The notes under the pieces: generated by a model
The model's input: the letters and a program-made list of their open reading frames with translations, nothing else
The model's database searches: none
Told to the model about the DNA's origin: nothing
Origin: Candidatus Cryptobacteroides faecipullorum
GTDB taxonomy: Bacteria > Bacteroidota > Bacteroidia > Bacteroidales > UBA932
Reading direction: 5' to 3'
Length of the DNA stretch: 64,000 nt
Assembly: GCA_017694885.1 (NCBI GenBank)
Contig: JADIMH010000065.1
Location: forward strand, 1-64,000
Program-made: the position numbers and the translations under genes
Shown here: positions 18,259 through 27,971 of the stretch, one piece after another
How positions within the stretch are numbered: the first letter of the stretch is position 1
Layout of the letters: each line of letters begins with the position of its first letter

Positions 18259-18978
18259 ATGACAAAATTAAGTGTCAATATCAACAAAATAGCGACTCTG
18301 AGAAACTCCAGAGGAGGCAATATGCCCGATGTGGAAAAGGCCGCGGCCGACTGCGAAAGGTTCGGGGCGGAAGGTATAACCGTACATCCGAGACCGGATG
18401 AAAGGCATATCAGGTATTCCGATGTCCGCGCGATCAGACCGATCGTCACTACAGAGCTCAACATAGAAGGAAACCCGATTCCCAAATTCATGGATCTGGT
18501 AAATGAGGTCAGGCCCGCCCAGGTGACCCTGGTCCCGGATGCGGAAGACGCACTGACTTCAAATGCGGGATGGGACACGGTCAGAAACAGGGAGTTCCTG
18601 ACCGAAGTCTGCAAGGAATTCAAGAACAACGGAATCAGGACATCGATCTTCATCGACCCGTCACCTGCCATGGCCGAAGGTGCGGCGGAATGCGGATGCG
18701 ACCGTGTGGAACTTTACACTGAAGCATACGCCTCCGGATACAGGAACGGCAGACAGGCCGCAATAGCCCCGTATCTGGCAACGGCGGAAACCGCCAGGAA
18801 ATGCGGTCTGGGGCTCAATGCAGGCCATGACCTCAACCTTGAAAACCTTGAGTTCTACATCAGAACCATTCCATGGACCGACGAAGTGTCCATAGGCCAC
18901 GCCATCATCTGCGATGCTCTATACATGGGTCTGGAAAGAACAATCCAGGCATACCTCACCAAGGTAAAGATTTTTTGA
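18259..18978 (+). CDS. pdxJ: pyridoxine 5'-phosphate synthase
   Basis: [23 protein letters not shown]...[22 protein letters not shown]...[14 protein letters not shown]. Confidence 0.96.
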   Translation: MTKLSVNINKIATLRNSRGGNMPDVEKAAADCERFGAEGITVHPRPDERHIRYSDVRAIRPIVTTELNIEGNPIPKFMDLVNEVRPAQVTLVPDAEDALTSNAGWDTVRNREFLTEVCKEFKNNGIRTSIFIDPSPAMAEGAAECGCDRVELYTEAYASGYRNGRQAAIAPYLATAETARKCGLGLNAGHDLNLENLEFYIRTIPWTDEVSIGHAIICDALYMGLERTIQAYLTKVKIF

Positions 18979-19051
18979 CTATCTTTGCGCGATATCCGGC
19001 TTTCCACAGCCGGGTAAAAATCCGAAATAACAACGAAAACAGCTTATTATA

Positions 19052-19669
19052 ATGAAAAACGTATCTTTAATCCTCAGCATTGTTGCCATACTGGCAGCCG
19101 CTGCATTCGGAATAATCCTGCTTACATCAGACAAGGGCACAGCCGCTGAAAGCACTACGGAAGGAACTGTTGAAGCCGGTTCGGCGGCCAAAGGCGACAT
19201 AGTCTACATCCAGCTCGACCGCATTCTGCAGGAATACGACATGGCAAACGATCTGAGGTCAGTAGTTGAAACCAAAGTACAGAATATCCAGGCAGAAGTA
19301 GACCGCAGGGGCAAGAAACTGGAAACGGACGTAAACGAATTCCAGGAAAAGCTCAACAAGGGACTCATGACCAGGTCTGTAGCGGAAGTGCAGAGCGAGA
19401 AGCTCAGACAGCAGGAAGCCGATTTCAACAACTATGCAAACCAGAAGCAGAACGAAATAATGGAAGAGCAGACCGTTATGATGAACCAGCTTGCCGATGC
19501 CATCAAGACTTTCCTCGACAAATATAACGAGGACAAGAAATATGCGATGATCCTGACCAATCAGGGCGGCGCTCCTGTCATCACAGGCGATCCTGCACTC
19601 GATATCACTGACGATGTCCTTGTAAAACTCAATGAGGAATACATCAAGAATAAGAACAAGAAAGACTGA
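19052..19669 (+). CDS. OmpH/Skp family protein with N-terminal TM/signal
   Basis: Hydrophobic N-terminus then DIVYIQLDRILQEYDMANDLR and a long coiled coil. Confidence 0.8.
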   Translation: MKNVSLILSIVAILAAAAFGIILLTSDKGTAAESTTEGTVEAGSAAKGDIVYIQLDRILQEYDMANDLRSVVETKVQNIQAEVDRRGKKLETDVNEFQEKLNKGLMTRSVAEVQSEKLRQQEADFNNYANQKQNEIMEEQTVMMNQLADAIKTFLDKYNEDKKYAMILTNQGGAPVITGDPALDITDDVLVKLNEEYIKNKNKKD

Positions 19670-19677
19670 TCCGGATT

Positions 19678-20811
19678 TTGAAAATAGCCATACTGTCGTG
19701 TTTTTATCCTTATAGAGGTGGAATTTCCCAGTTCAACGCCTGTCTGTACGGGGAACTGGGGAAAGAGCACGTTGTCAAGGCTTTCAATTTCAAAAGACAA
19801 TATCCGGATTTCCTGTTTCCGGGGAAAACACAGTACGTGACTGCCGACGATGAAGCCGTACCGGTAGAGAGCATATCTCTATTGGATACGGCTAATCCTT
19901 TTACATATGCCGCTACCCTGAAAGCTATCAGGGACTGGAAGCCCGATCTTCTGATAGTACGGTACTGGATGTCGTATTTCGCCCCGTCTCTCGGGTTCAT
20001 AACAAGACATATGAAAAAGCATTGTACGGTAATCTCCATCCTGGACAATGTAATACCGCATGAACCTCATTTTTTCGACAGGCCTTTCACAAAATACTTC
20101 CTTAAAGGAAGCCATGGACACATAACCTTGTGCGAAGCCGTCGCAAAAGATCTGTTGGAAATCGATCCCGGGGCAAGATACAAGGTAATCCAGCATCCGC
20201 TGTATTCGCATTTCGGGAAAAAGACAGAAAGAAAGGAAGCGGAAAAGAAACTCGGACTTGTGCCAGGAATGAAGAATATCCTGTTTTTCGGTCTTATCAG
20301 AGACTATAAAGGGCTCGATATACTGATAGATGCCTTTAAAGGTCTTGGAAAGGGATATCAGCTCATAATAGCCGGAGAACCATACGGTTCCTTCTCAAAA
20401 TACCAGGATCAGATCGACGGCTCCGGATGCAAAGACCGTATCCATACCTTTCTCCACTACATCAGGGACTCGGAAGTGAAAGACTACTTCTCCGCAGCCG
20501 ATGTCACTGTCCTGCCTTACAGGAGTGCGACCCAGAGCGGCATAAGCTCGATATCGTACCATTTCGAAGTGCCTATGATAGTGACCGATGTCGGGGGCAT
20601 GAAAGAGACTGTCGGAGACAAAGGGACAGGACTTCTTGCAGACGGATGCAACGCTGACGCTATCAGGAGAGCTATCCTGAAGTATTTCGGCGACACAGAT
20701 ATACGGGAACAATGTAAAACAGAGATACGGAAAGAGAAAGAGCGGCTGTCCTGGAGCAGTTTCTGCAGGCAGCTGACTGACTTCTCTTCCCAGCTCAAGA
20801 ACTCTTTATGA
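19678..20811 (+). CDS. glycosyltransferase family 4 protein (TTG start)
   Basis: KIAILSCFYPYRGGISQFNACLYGEL...KNILFFGLIRDYKGLDILIDAF...VLPYRSATQSGISSISYHFEVPMIVTDVGGM. Confidence 0.88.
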   Translation: MKIAILSCFYPYRGGISQFNACLYGELGKEHVVKAFNFKRQYPDFLFPGKTQYVTADDEAVPVESISLLDTANPFTYAATLKAIRDWKPDLLIVRYWMSYFAPSLGFITRHMKKHCTVISILDNVIPHEPHFFDRPFTKYFLKGSHGHITLCEAVAKDLLEIDPGARYKVIQHPLYSHFGKKTERKEAEKKLGLVPGMKNILFFGLIRDYKGLDILIDAFKGLGKGYQLIIAGEPYGSFSKYQDQIDGSGCKDRIHTFLHYIRDSEVKDYFSAADVTVLPYRSATQSGISSISYHFEVPMIVTDVGGMKETVGDKGTGLLADGCNADAIRRAILKYFGDTDIREQCKTEIRKEKERLSWSSFCRQLTDFSSQLKNSL

Positions 20812-22502
20812 TGACCAACAGATTTTCAGCCGCTCTGGCTTTAGTTTTTCTGATAATATCGAACGCACCTGTATCCCATGCCCAGGATTATACTGCGCCT
20901 CAGGTAACCCTTTCCAAGGAAAAGACCAGGATGGGGGGCAAACTGTACTATTCACATATAGTACTTGAAAAACAGACGCTTTATTCCATCAGCAAGGCAT
21001 ACGGAGTAACGGTAGAAGACATATACAAGGCCAATCCAGGGCTGAAGGAATCCGGGCTGAAGAAAAATGCGGTAATACTCATTCCGGATATCCAGGCAAG
21101 CGCCCCTGCCGAAGAAGGCAGGAAGAGGAAGAAAGACAAGACCGATGATGGTTTCATTACCCATACGGTAAGATGGTACGAGGATCTTGACGTGATTTCA
21201 GAAAAGTACGGGATTCCTGTGGAAACCATCATGGAAGTCAACGGGCTTACCGGAAGAAAACTCAAGAACAGACAGAAACTCAGGATACCGTCAGACCCGC
21301 AGGCATATGCCGTTCCCGATCAGCTGAAGGAAAATGCTGAAGCAGAGACTTCACGGGAAGCATCCGAAAATGTTTCAGACGCTTCCGCAACCGGACAGGA
21401 TGCAGGGCGGCCGCTTTCGGAAGCCATTCCGATGTTCAGGACGAATTCCGTTGAAATCTCCCTCCTGCTGCCTTTGAATGCAAAAGACAGTACTGCAGGG
21501 AGCAGAAGCAACATGGATTTCTACAGCGGCGTGCTGCTTGCTGCCAGAAATCTCGGTGAAAAAGGCTTGAACATAGACCTCAACGTCTATGATGTGTCCG
21601 ACGGACAGATGCACATTACGGAAGACAGGCTCAAGAAAAGCGATGTCGTAATAGGCCCGGTATCATACGGCGACCTCGGAAGGCTCATGTCGGTAGCTCC
21701 GAACAGCACATATGTAGTCTCCCCTCTCGACCACAGGGCCGAACAGCTCGCCGGTTCATACAGGAACTTCATACAGGCCCCCGCATCCTATTCTACACAG
21801 TATGCGGACCTGGCAAAATGGATAAGGGAAGAAAGGAATCCGCATGACTCCGTACTGGTAATCTATGAAAAGGGAGTAAAGGACAAATCGAATTTCGTCA
21901 CTCTTTCCCGCAGACTGGAAGAGAACGGGGTAAGCTACCGGACTTTTTCATACAGCATTCTGGAAGGAAGGGACATACTCCATTCGCTGCAGGAAAAGAT
22001 GACACTTACCGGAAAGAACCATCTGGTGATAGCATCTGAAAGCGAAGCGTTCGTAAATGACGTTGTAAGGAACATCAACCTGATGATTCATGAAAAATAC
22101 GATGTCTCCCTGTATGCATCGTCAAGGATAAGAAGTTTCGAAACCATCGAGGTGGAAAATCTGCATAACGCAAATCTTCATGTATCCACTTCATACTATA
22201 TCGATTACGATCAGAAAGAAGTACAGGATTTCATTATGGAATACAGGGCGCTGTTCAACACCGAGCCTACCCCGTTTGCATTCCAGGGCTATGACATCAC
22301 CATGTATTTCTCCGAAATGTGTTCCAAATACGGGAAAGCATGGCCTTCAGTGATTCCGCTCGAGGAGGAAGAAATGCTCCAGTCCGGATTCAGGTTTTCA
22401 AGGGTACGTACAGGAGAATCGGAAATCGGTTTCACAAACACCGCTGTCAGAAGGATCATCTACGGCCCGGACTATTCCGTCACCCTTTCAGAAGGGCTTT
22501 AG
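20808..22502 (+). CDS. two LysM domains fused to a type I periplasmic-binding-protein-like domain
   Basis: LysM motifs (YSHIVLEKQTLYSISKAYGVTVEDIYKANPGL; ITHTVRWYEDLDVISEKYGIPVETIMEVNGL) then EISLLLPLNAKD...FYSGVLLAARNL...DVVIGPVSYGDLGRL. Confidence 0.82.
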   Translation: MMTNRFSAALALVFLIISNAPVSHAQDYTAPQVTLSKEKTRMGGKLYYSHIVLEKQTLYSISKAYGVTVEDIYKANPGLKESGLKKNAVILIPDIQASAPAEEGRKRKKDKTDDGFITHTVRWYEDLDVISEKYGIPVETIMEVNGLTGRKLKNRQKLRIPSDPQAYAVPDQLKENAEAETSREASENVSDASATGQDAGRPLSEAIPMFRTNSVEISLLLPLNAKDSTAGSRSNMDFYSGVLLAARNLGEKGLNIDLNVYDVSDGQMHITEDRLKKSDVVIGPVSYGDLGRLMSVAPNSTYVVSPLDHRAEQLAGSYRNFIQAPASYSTQYADLAKWIREERNPHDSVLVIYEKGVKDKSNFVTLSRRLEENGVSYRTFSYSILEGRDILHSLQEKMTLTGKNHLVIASESEAFVNDVVRNINLMIHEKYDVSLYASSRIRSFETIEVENLHNANLHVSTSYYIDYDQKEVQDFIMEYRALFNTEPTPFAFQGYDITMYFSEMCSKYGKAWPSVIPLEEEEMLQSGFRFSRVRTGESEIGFTNTAVRRIIYGPDYSVTLSEGL

Positions 22503-24156
22503 CGTTTGCTATCGCAGCTTCCGTAAGCGTGGAACCGCTGAGCATGCGTGCGACTTCAAGGACTCTCTGCTCCCCGGAGAGTTTTTTTATTGTGGTTTCA
22601 GCCTGAGAGGAGACAGGATCTACCGTTTTGGATACCAGATAATGCACACTGCCCTTTGCTGCCACCTGCGGCAGATGGGTAATGGCAAACACCTGCATGT
22701 AATTCCCCATTTCGCATATCAGTGAGCCCATCCTGTCGGCCACGCTGCCTGAGACTCCGGTATCGATCTCGTCGAAAATCATTGTAGGCATTTTGTAAAA
22801 ACGCGACATTACGGCTTTCAATGAAAGCATTATCCTGGAAAGCTCGCCTCCTGAAGCGCATCTGGCGACATCCGCCGGATCCTTGCCTGTAGAAGAAAAC
22901 CTGAACATGACAGAATCCTGCCCCAACGAAGAAATCCCGGCAGGAAGGACGTCTATACGGAAAACGGCTAAAGGCAGTTCAAGGAAATGCAGTTTCTCCT
23001 GAATGGCCGCAGACAGGGAAGGAGCCGCCTCCAACCTCGATTTACTGAGAGCATCAGACCTGGCTTTCATTTCCTTTTCAGCTTCGCACAGCTGCTTCTC
23101 GAGGGATTCTTTTTTCTCCTGAAGTTCCGAGAGACCGGATATCGAGGTCCGCAGAGAATCCCTCAATGCGATAAGTTCCCCGACACTATGGCATGAATGC
23201 CTCTGCATCAGGCCGTATATCAATGAAATCCTTGCCTCAACGGTCTGCAGACGCTCAGGAGAGACGTCTATCGAAGAATTTATTTCCGATATTCCGGAAT
23301 AAATGTCATCCAGTTCCAGACGGCAGGACTCTACCCTGGATGAAAAGGAAGACGCTTCGCCGATAAAGGATGAAAGCCTGTCAAGATTCCGCTGGATACC
23401 TTTCAGAGTAGAAGACACCGAGCCTGAATCTCCGTTCATGTCCCCTTCGAAGGCCGACTCTATGCTGCAGAGCGCAGATTTGATATCTTCGGCATTTGCA
23501 AGTTTCTTCTGTTCTTCCTCCAGTTCTTCCATCTCTCCGGAGCGCAGCCGGGCCTCGTCGAGCTGACGGAACAAAGCCTCGTTGTACTCCTTTTCGGCCA
23601 AAGACCGCGAAATGGAATCCGTTATGGATTTCAGGTCCGCTTTCAGTCCGTTGAACCTTTCCCAGGATTTTCCGAACTCTTCGAGGACTGCGGCATTGCC
23701 TGCGAAACTGTCAAGCATTTTCAGCTGGAAACCCCTGTCTGAAAGGAGGAGGGTCTGATGCTGGGAATGTATATCCAGCAAATGGGAAGAAACCGATGAA
23801 AGCACCTGTATAGATACAGGACAGTCATTGATGAATGCCCTCGAACGGCCGGACCGGTTTATCACCCTCCTGACAATAAGCCTGCCTCCATCCCACTCCA
23901 CATCGCCTGCCTCGACCGTACTTCGGAGAAAGGCATCGGCTTCGCCCATGTCGAACTCGGCTTCGACTACGCAACTGTCGGCCCCAACGGCTATGGAAGA
24001 CGGATCAGCCTTGGCTCCCGACACCAGGGCCAGCGCTCCTATCATTATGGATTTTCCAGCCCCTGTCTGACCGGTAATTATGACAAGACCCTCCGGAAAA
24101 TCTATATCCAGAGAGTCTATAAGCACATAGTTCTTGACATGTAAGCTTTTTAGCAT
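22480..24156 (-). CDS. recN: DNA repair protein RecN
   Basis: MLKSLHVKNYVLIDSLDIDFPEGLVIITGQTGAGKSIMIGAL...CASGGELSRIMLSLKAVM...TMIFDEIDTGVSG. Confidence 0.95.
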   Translation of the reverse strand: MLKSLHVKNYVLIDSLDIDFPEGLVIITGQTGAGKSIMIGALALVSGAKADPSSIAVGADSCVVEAEFDMGEADAFLRSTVEAGDVEWDGGRLIVRRVINRSGRSRAFINDCPVSIQVLSSVSSHLLDIHSQHQTLLLSDRGFQLKMLDSFAGNAAVLEEFGKSWERFNGLKADLKSITDSISRSLAEKEYNEALFRQLDEARLRSGEMEELEEEQKKLANAEDIKSALCSIESAFEGDMNGDSGSVSSTLKGIQRNLDRLSSFIGEASSFSSRVESCRLELDDIYSGISEINSSIDVSPERLQTVEARISLIYGLMQRHSCHSVGELIALRDSLRTSISGLSELQEKKESLEKQLCEAEKEMKARSDALSKSRLEAAPSLSAAIQEKLHFLELPLAVFRIDVLPAGISSLGQDSVMFRFSSTGKDPADVARCASGGELSRIMLSLKAVMSRFYKMPTMIFDEIDTGVSGSVADRMGSLICEMGNYMQVFAITHLPQVAAKGSVHYLVSKTVDPVSSQAETTIKKLSGEQRVLEVARMLSGSTLTEAAIANAKALLKG

Positions 24157-24173
24157 CTGAAATGCCTCAGGGA

Positions 24174-24500
24174 TCAGTCGTTGGTATCCTGGCTCTGCGC
24201 CATTCTGTAATAGATTTCGCCCGACTCGAATTCGGAGATTGCCACGAGTCCCGGTTTAGGCTGTTTTTCATAATACTTCGAGATCTCTATCTGCTCCCTG
24301 TTCTCGAAGACTTCCTCCATGGTATCCCTGTCATTCTTGAAGTCTTCAAGCTTCTTGGTCAGTTCTTTCTTTTCAGCCATCGCTATCTGGTTCGCCCTTT
24401 TGGACAGGATAACCACAGTCTCGTAAATATTGCCTGTCGGAGCCGCAAGGTCGCACAGGTCCCGTGTAATCGTGTTTGTAGGAATCTTTTTAGTTACCAT
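24174..24500 (-). CDS. rpoZ: DNA-directed RNA polymerase omega subunit (Rpb6-type)
   Basis: TNTITRDLCDLAAPTGNIYETVVILSKRANQIAMAEKKELTKKLEDF; Bacteroidota omega-like. Confidence 0.8.
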   Translation of the reverse strand: MVTKKIPTNTITRDLCDLAAPTGNIYETVVILSKRANQIAMAEKKELTKKLEDFKNDRDTMEEVFENREQIEISKYYEKQPKPGLVAISEFESGEIYYRMAQSQDTND

Positions 24501-24554
24501 ATCTTTAAATTTCTTGTCTCTACATTAATTATACATCTGAAGGAAATACGGGTT

Positions 24555-25544
24555 TCAATTTTTTTCCGCTCCCTCGGCTGCATTTATATCTTTCTCATCC
24601 GCAACCGCACCTTCAACGACATCCTCCTTGGATTCTTCGATCAGTTTCCGGTTTTTTCTGTCCTCCTTTCTTGCATCCCGTACAAGCTGCTTGCGCTCTT
24701 TCGCAAAATCCTTCTCATCCACATCTTCGAAGAGTTCGGTGTCGACAGGTCTTCCAAGAGCCTTCTGGGCCCTTCGGTACAGTACGTCAAGTTCTTTCCT
24801 GTAAGGGGAATCCGGAAGTTCGCCGATGAAGTTCAGATAATCATCGATGAACGTAAGGTACCTTTCCTTCTGCTTTGCCCTGACGCTGAAATGCGCGTAT
24901 TTATATGAGGACATCGCTATGTAGTACAATATATCTTCCCTGTAGACATTTTCGGAATTATCCTTCAGGACATTTTTCAAAGCCACTCTGGATGCGATGT
25001 AGTCTTCCATCTTATAGTACAGGCGGGCCGCTTCATAAGCCTTTGTATCCAATCTCCTGTTAAGGTCGTCAAGCATCTCATTGCAGACCTTTATATTCTC
25101 ATTGTCGGGATATTCCGATATATATTCGCTAATGGCGCCAATTGCGACCCTTGTCGGGGACTGGTCCAGTTCGTACCTGAGCGTCGACCGGTACAGGCAG
25201 TCTATCCTGAGAAACCTTGCCTGAGGGGCGAACGGGCTTCTGGGGAAACTTTCTACGAAATCCGAGAAATTCGTTTCTGCAGTATAGTAGTCGGACGCCC
25301 TGTAATTGCTCAGGCCCCAATAATACCTGACAGTATCATCCCGTTCCGTTCCGTTGGTAAGCACCGACAGGGACTCGAACAGTGCGGCCGCCTTCTGGTA
25401 TTTTTCCTGGTCGAAATACTTGAAGGCAGCTTCGAACTTGGTATCGGCATCATTGCTGTTCAACAGCATTTCATACTGGGACTTGCATGATACAGCAAGC
25501 ATAGCCACTGCCATTGCGATAAGGAAAAACCTGGTCTGTTTCAT
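24555..25544 (-). CDS. bamD: outer membrane protein assembly factor BamD
   Basis: Lipoprotein signal (MKQTRFFLIAMAVAMLAVSCKSQ) and TPR-like repeats. Start corrected to 25544; the track ORF start overlaps trxB. Confidence 0.87.
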   Translation of the reverse strand: MKQTRFFLIAMAVAMLAVSCKSQYEMLLNSNDADTKFEAAFKYFDQEKYQKAAALFESLSVLTNGTERDDTVRYYWGLSNYRASDYYTAETNFSDFVESFPRSPFAPQARFLRIDCLYRSTLRYELDQSPTRVAIGAISEYISEYPDNENIKVCNEMLDDLNRRLDTKAYEAARLYYKMEDYIASRVALKNVLKDNSENVYREDILYYIAMSSYKYAHFSVRAKQKERYLTFIDDYLNFIGELPDSPYRKELDVLYRRAQKALGRPVDTELFEDVDEKDFAKERKQLVRDARKEDRKNRKLIEESKEDVVEGAVADEKDINAAEGAEKN

Positions 25545-25549
25545 AGTTC

Positions 25550-26476
25550 TCATTTTAATGAAGAAAGATATTTTTCGAGGTCGAGTGCTGCCCTGCATCC
25601 TGAAGCTGCCGCCGTAACGGCCTGTCTGTAAAGAGGATCCTGAACGTCACCGGCAGCAAAGACTCCTTCGACATTGGTCCTGGAGGTCTTGCCTTCGGTG
25701 ATGATATATCCGTTTCCGTCCACATTGACCCATTTGCTGAAAAGTTCGGAATTGGGATGATGGCCTATGGCCAGGAAAAAGCCGTCGATGCCTATCTCTT
25801 TTTCCGAGCCGTCCTTTCCGACAAGAAGGGCGCCTGTCACGCCAGAGGCATCCCCGAGGATCTCTTTCGTGTTGCAGTTCCAGAGTATCTCTATATTGTC
25901 TGTCCTGCGGACTTTTTCCTGCATCGCTTCCGAAGCCCTGAGGACATCCCGCCTGACTATCATGTATACTTTCTCGCACAGGGAAGCCAGGTATGTCGCC
26001 TCTTCGCATGCGGTATCCCCTCCCCCGACGACAGCGACCTTCTTGCCTCTGTAAAAGAAACCGTCACAGGTGGCGCATGCGGATACGCCCATCCCCTTGA
26101 ACTTCTCTTCCGACGGCAGGCCGAGATACTTCGCTGTAGCTCCCGTAGCTATGATGATGGCATCGGCGGCAATGTCCGTCTCTCCATCCGCCGTGATCCG
26201 GAAAGGACGAGAAGAAAGGTCCGCATCCGTAACGGCCCCGAGCCGGATATCCGCCCCGAGCCTCAGGGCCTGGGATCTCATCGAATCCATAAGCCCCTGT
26301 CCGTCGACACCGTTTTCAAAGCCGGGAAAATTCTCTATGTCAGTCGTTGTCGTAAGCTGGCCCCCGGGCTGCAGGCCTTCATACAAGACCGGCCGAAGAC
26401 CTGCCCTCGAGGCATAGATGGCCGCCGTATAACCGGCAGGTCCGCCTCCTATTATCAGACATTGTACGTGTTCCAT
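25550..26476 (-). CDS. trxB: thioredoxin-disulfide reductase
   Basis: IIGGGPAGYTAAIYASRAGLRPVLYEG...ACATCDGFFYRGKKVAVVGGGDTACEEA. Confidence 0.96.
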   Translation of the reverse strand: MEHVQCLIIGGGPAGYTAAIYASRAGLRPVLYEGLQPGGQLTTTTDIENFPGFENGVDGQGLMDSMRSQALRLGADIRLGAVTDADLSSRPFRITADGETDIAADAIIIATGATAKYLGLPSEEKFKGMGVSACATCDGFFYRGKKVAVVGGGDTACEEATYLASLCEKVYMIVRRDVLRASEAMQEKVRRTDNIEILWNCNTKEILGDASGVTGALLVGKDGSEKEIGIDGFFLAIGHHPNSELFSKWVNVDGNGYIITEGKTSRTNVEGVFAAGDVQDPLYRQAVTAAASGCRAALDLEKYLSSLK

Positions 26477-26620
26477 CGCTATATTTCTAAAATTTCAAAC
26501 GTAATCCAGCACAAACTGCAAATATAATGATTTATTTGTTATATACGTTTTTTTATCTTTGCATGCAAGATTCAGGCAATACCTGATTTATCTTATTGGA
26601 ACAAATAAAACAGGACAATT

Positions 26621-27385
26621 ATGAAAAAATACATGAAATGGATCTGCGCCTTTTCCGCGCTCATCACACTCGGACTTGCGACTCAGTCATGTTCGAAAAA
26701 CGAAGGGTATGACATGTCGCTGCTCATGCCCAATGCCATCGTAACGCTTAAGCCGGCAGAAGGTACACCATCCTTCTATATACAGCTCGATGACAACACC
26801 ACCCTGGAACCTGTCAACATCCTGTCCTCCCCTATCGGAGACAAGGAAGGCAGGGCCCTCATGAACTTTTCAGAGACAGGACAGGCAAGCGAAAAGTACG
26901 ACAGGAAAGTCCATGTCAACTGGATCAGGCCCGTCCTTACCAAAGACATGGTTGCGGACGCCGGAGACGGGAATGACGGCAAATACGGTTCCGATCCGGT
27001 GGAAATTGCGGATTCATGGGTGAACATCGCTGAAGACGGTTACCTGACGCTACAGTTCCTGACCTATTTCGGCAATTCGGGAATCGCACATGAAGTCAAC
27101 CTGCTCAATGCCGGAACCGAATCCGACCCGTATATTGTGGAATTCAGGCATAATGCACATGGAGACTACAGCGGGTCTCTGGCATCAGGCATAGCGGCTT
27201 TCAGACTCGACGGTCTTGAAAACGGGCTGGGTCTTCCGGATACCGAAGGCAAAACGGTGGATCTCACGCTGAAATACAAGTCATACAGCGGCGAAAAGTC
27301 AATAAAATTCAAATACTGCACCCGGAAAACCACGGAGCCCGGGAAAATAGATACCGGAGCAGACTACAGTCTGAAGCTCAAATAA
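26621..27385 (+). CDS. NigD-like lipoprotein
   Basis: Lipoprotein signal (LGLATQSCSKNEG) followed by NigD-type sequence PNAIVTLKPAEGTPSFYIQLDDNTTLEPVN. Confidence 0.75.
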   Translation: MKKYMKWICAFSALITLGLATQSCSKNEGYDMSLLMPNAIVTLKPAEGTPSFYIQLDDNTTLEPVNILSSPIGDKEGRALMNFSETGQASEKYDRKVHVNWIRPVLTKDMVADAGDGNDGKYGSDPVEIADSWVNIAEDGYLTLQFLTYFGNSGIAHEVNLLNAGTESDPYIVEFRHNAHGDYSGSLASGIAAFRLDGLENGLGLPDTEGKTVDLTLKYKSYSGEKSIKFKYCTRKTTEPGKIDTGADYSLKLK

Positions 27386-27407
27386 CAGCTCCGGGACCTG
27401 AATATCA

Positions 27408-27968
27408 ATGGGACAGGACAGGGAATTACAGCTCGTAACGGATATAAGGAAAGGTGACAGGTCTGCAATGTCAGACCTGTACCGTTATTATATAGGTTAC
27501 CTGAGGGCCTTGTGTTCCAGATATGTCACCGATGATGACGATGTCAACGACATATTGCAGTCATGTTTCATCAAGATATTCACTTCCATGGACAGGTTCC
27601 AGTACAGGGGCCAGGGTTCCCTGAAAGCATGGATCAGCAGGATTACTGTCAATGAATCGCTCAGGTTCCTCCACCGGAACAGAAAAGATGACGCCTTCAA
27701 GGACAGTATTCTCAAAGAAGCGGAAGAATCGGATGACGCGGATCCGGAGGTGGAAGATATCCCGGCCGATGTCCTGCAGCAGATGATACGCGACCTTCCT
27801 GACGGATACAGAAGTGTATTCAATCTCTATGTCCTTGAGGAAAAGAGCCATAGGGAGATAGCGGAAATGCTCGGAATTACGGAAAGCACATCGGCATCGC
27901 AGTTCCACAGGGCAAAGAAGATTCTTGCCGCCAGAATCAAGGAATACAGAAAACGGACAAACGGATAA
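27408..27968 (+). CDS. ECF-type RNA polymerase sigma factor
   Basis: Sigma70 r2 (LYRYYIGYLRALCSRYVTDDDDVNDILQSCFIKIF) and r4 (DLPDGYRSVFNLYVLEEKSHREIAEMLGITESTSASQFHRAKKIL). Confidence 0.93.
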   Translation: MGQDRELQLVTDIRKGDRSAMSDLYRYYIGYLRALCSRYVTDDDDVNDILQSCFIKIFTSMDRFQYRGQGSLKAWISRITVNESLRFLHRNRKDDAFKDSILKEAEESDDADPEVEDIPADVLQQMIRDLPDGYRSVFNLYVLEEKSHREIAEMLGITESTSASQFHRAKKILAARIKEYRKRTNG

Positions 27969-27971
27969 GCT

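Noticed and set aside
18180-18671. N-terminal extension of the NAD kinase ORF
   Set aside because: Overlaps pdxJ antisense and its promoter; NAD kinase homology begins at ~18179.
22480-22502. 23-nt overlap of the LysM-protein and recN 3' ends
   Set aside because: Convergent tail overlap is common in compact genomes; no additional signal seen.
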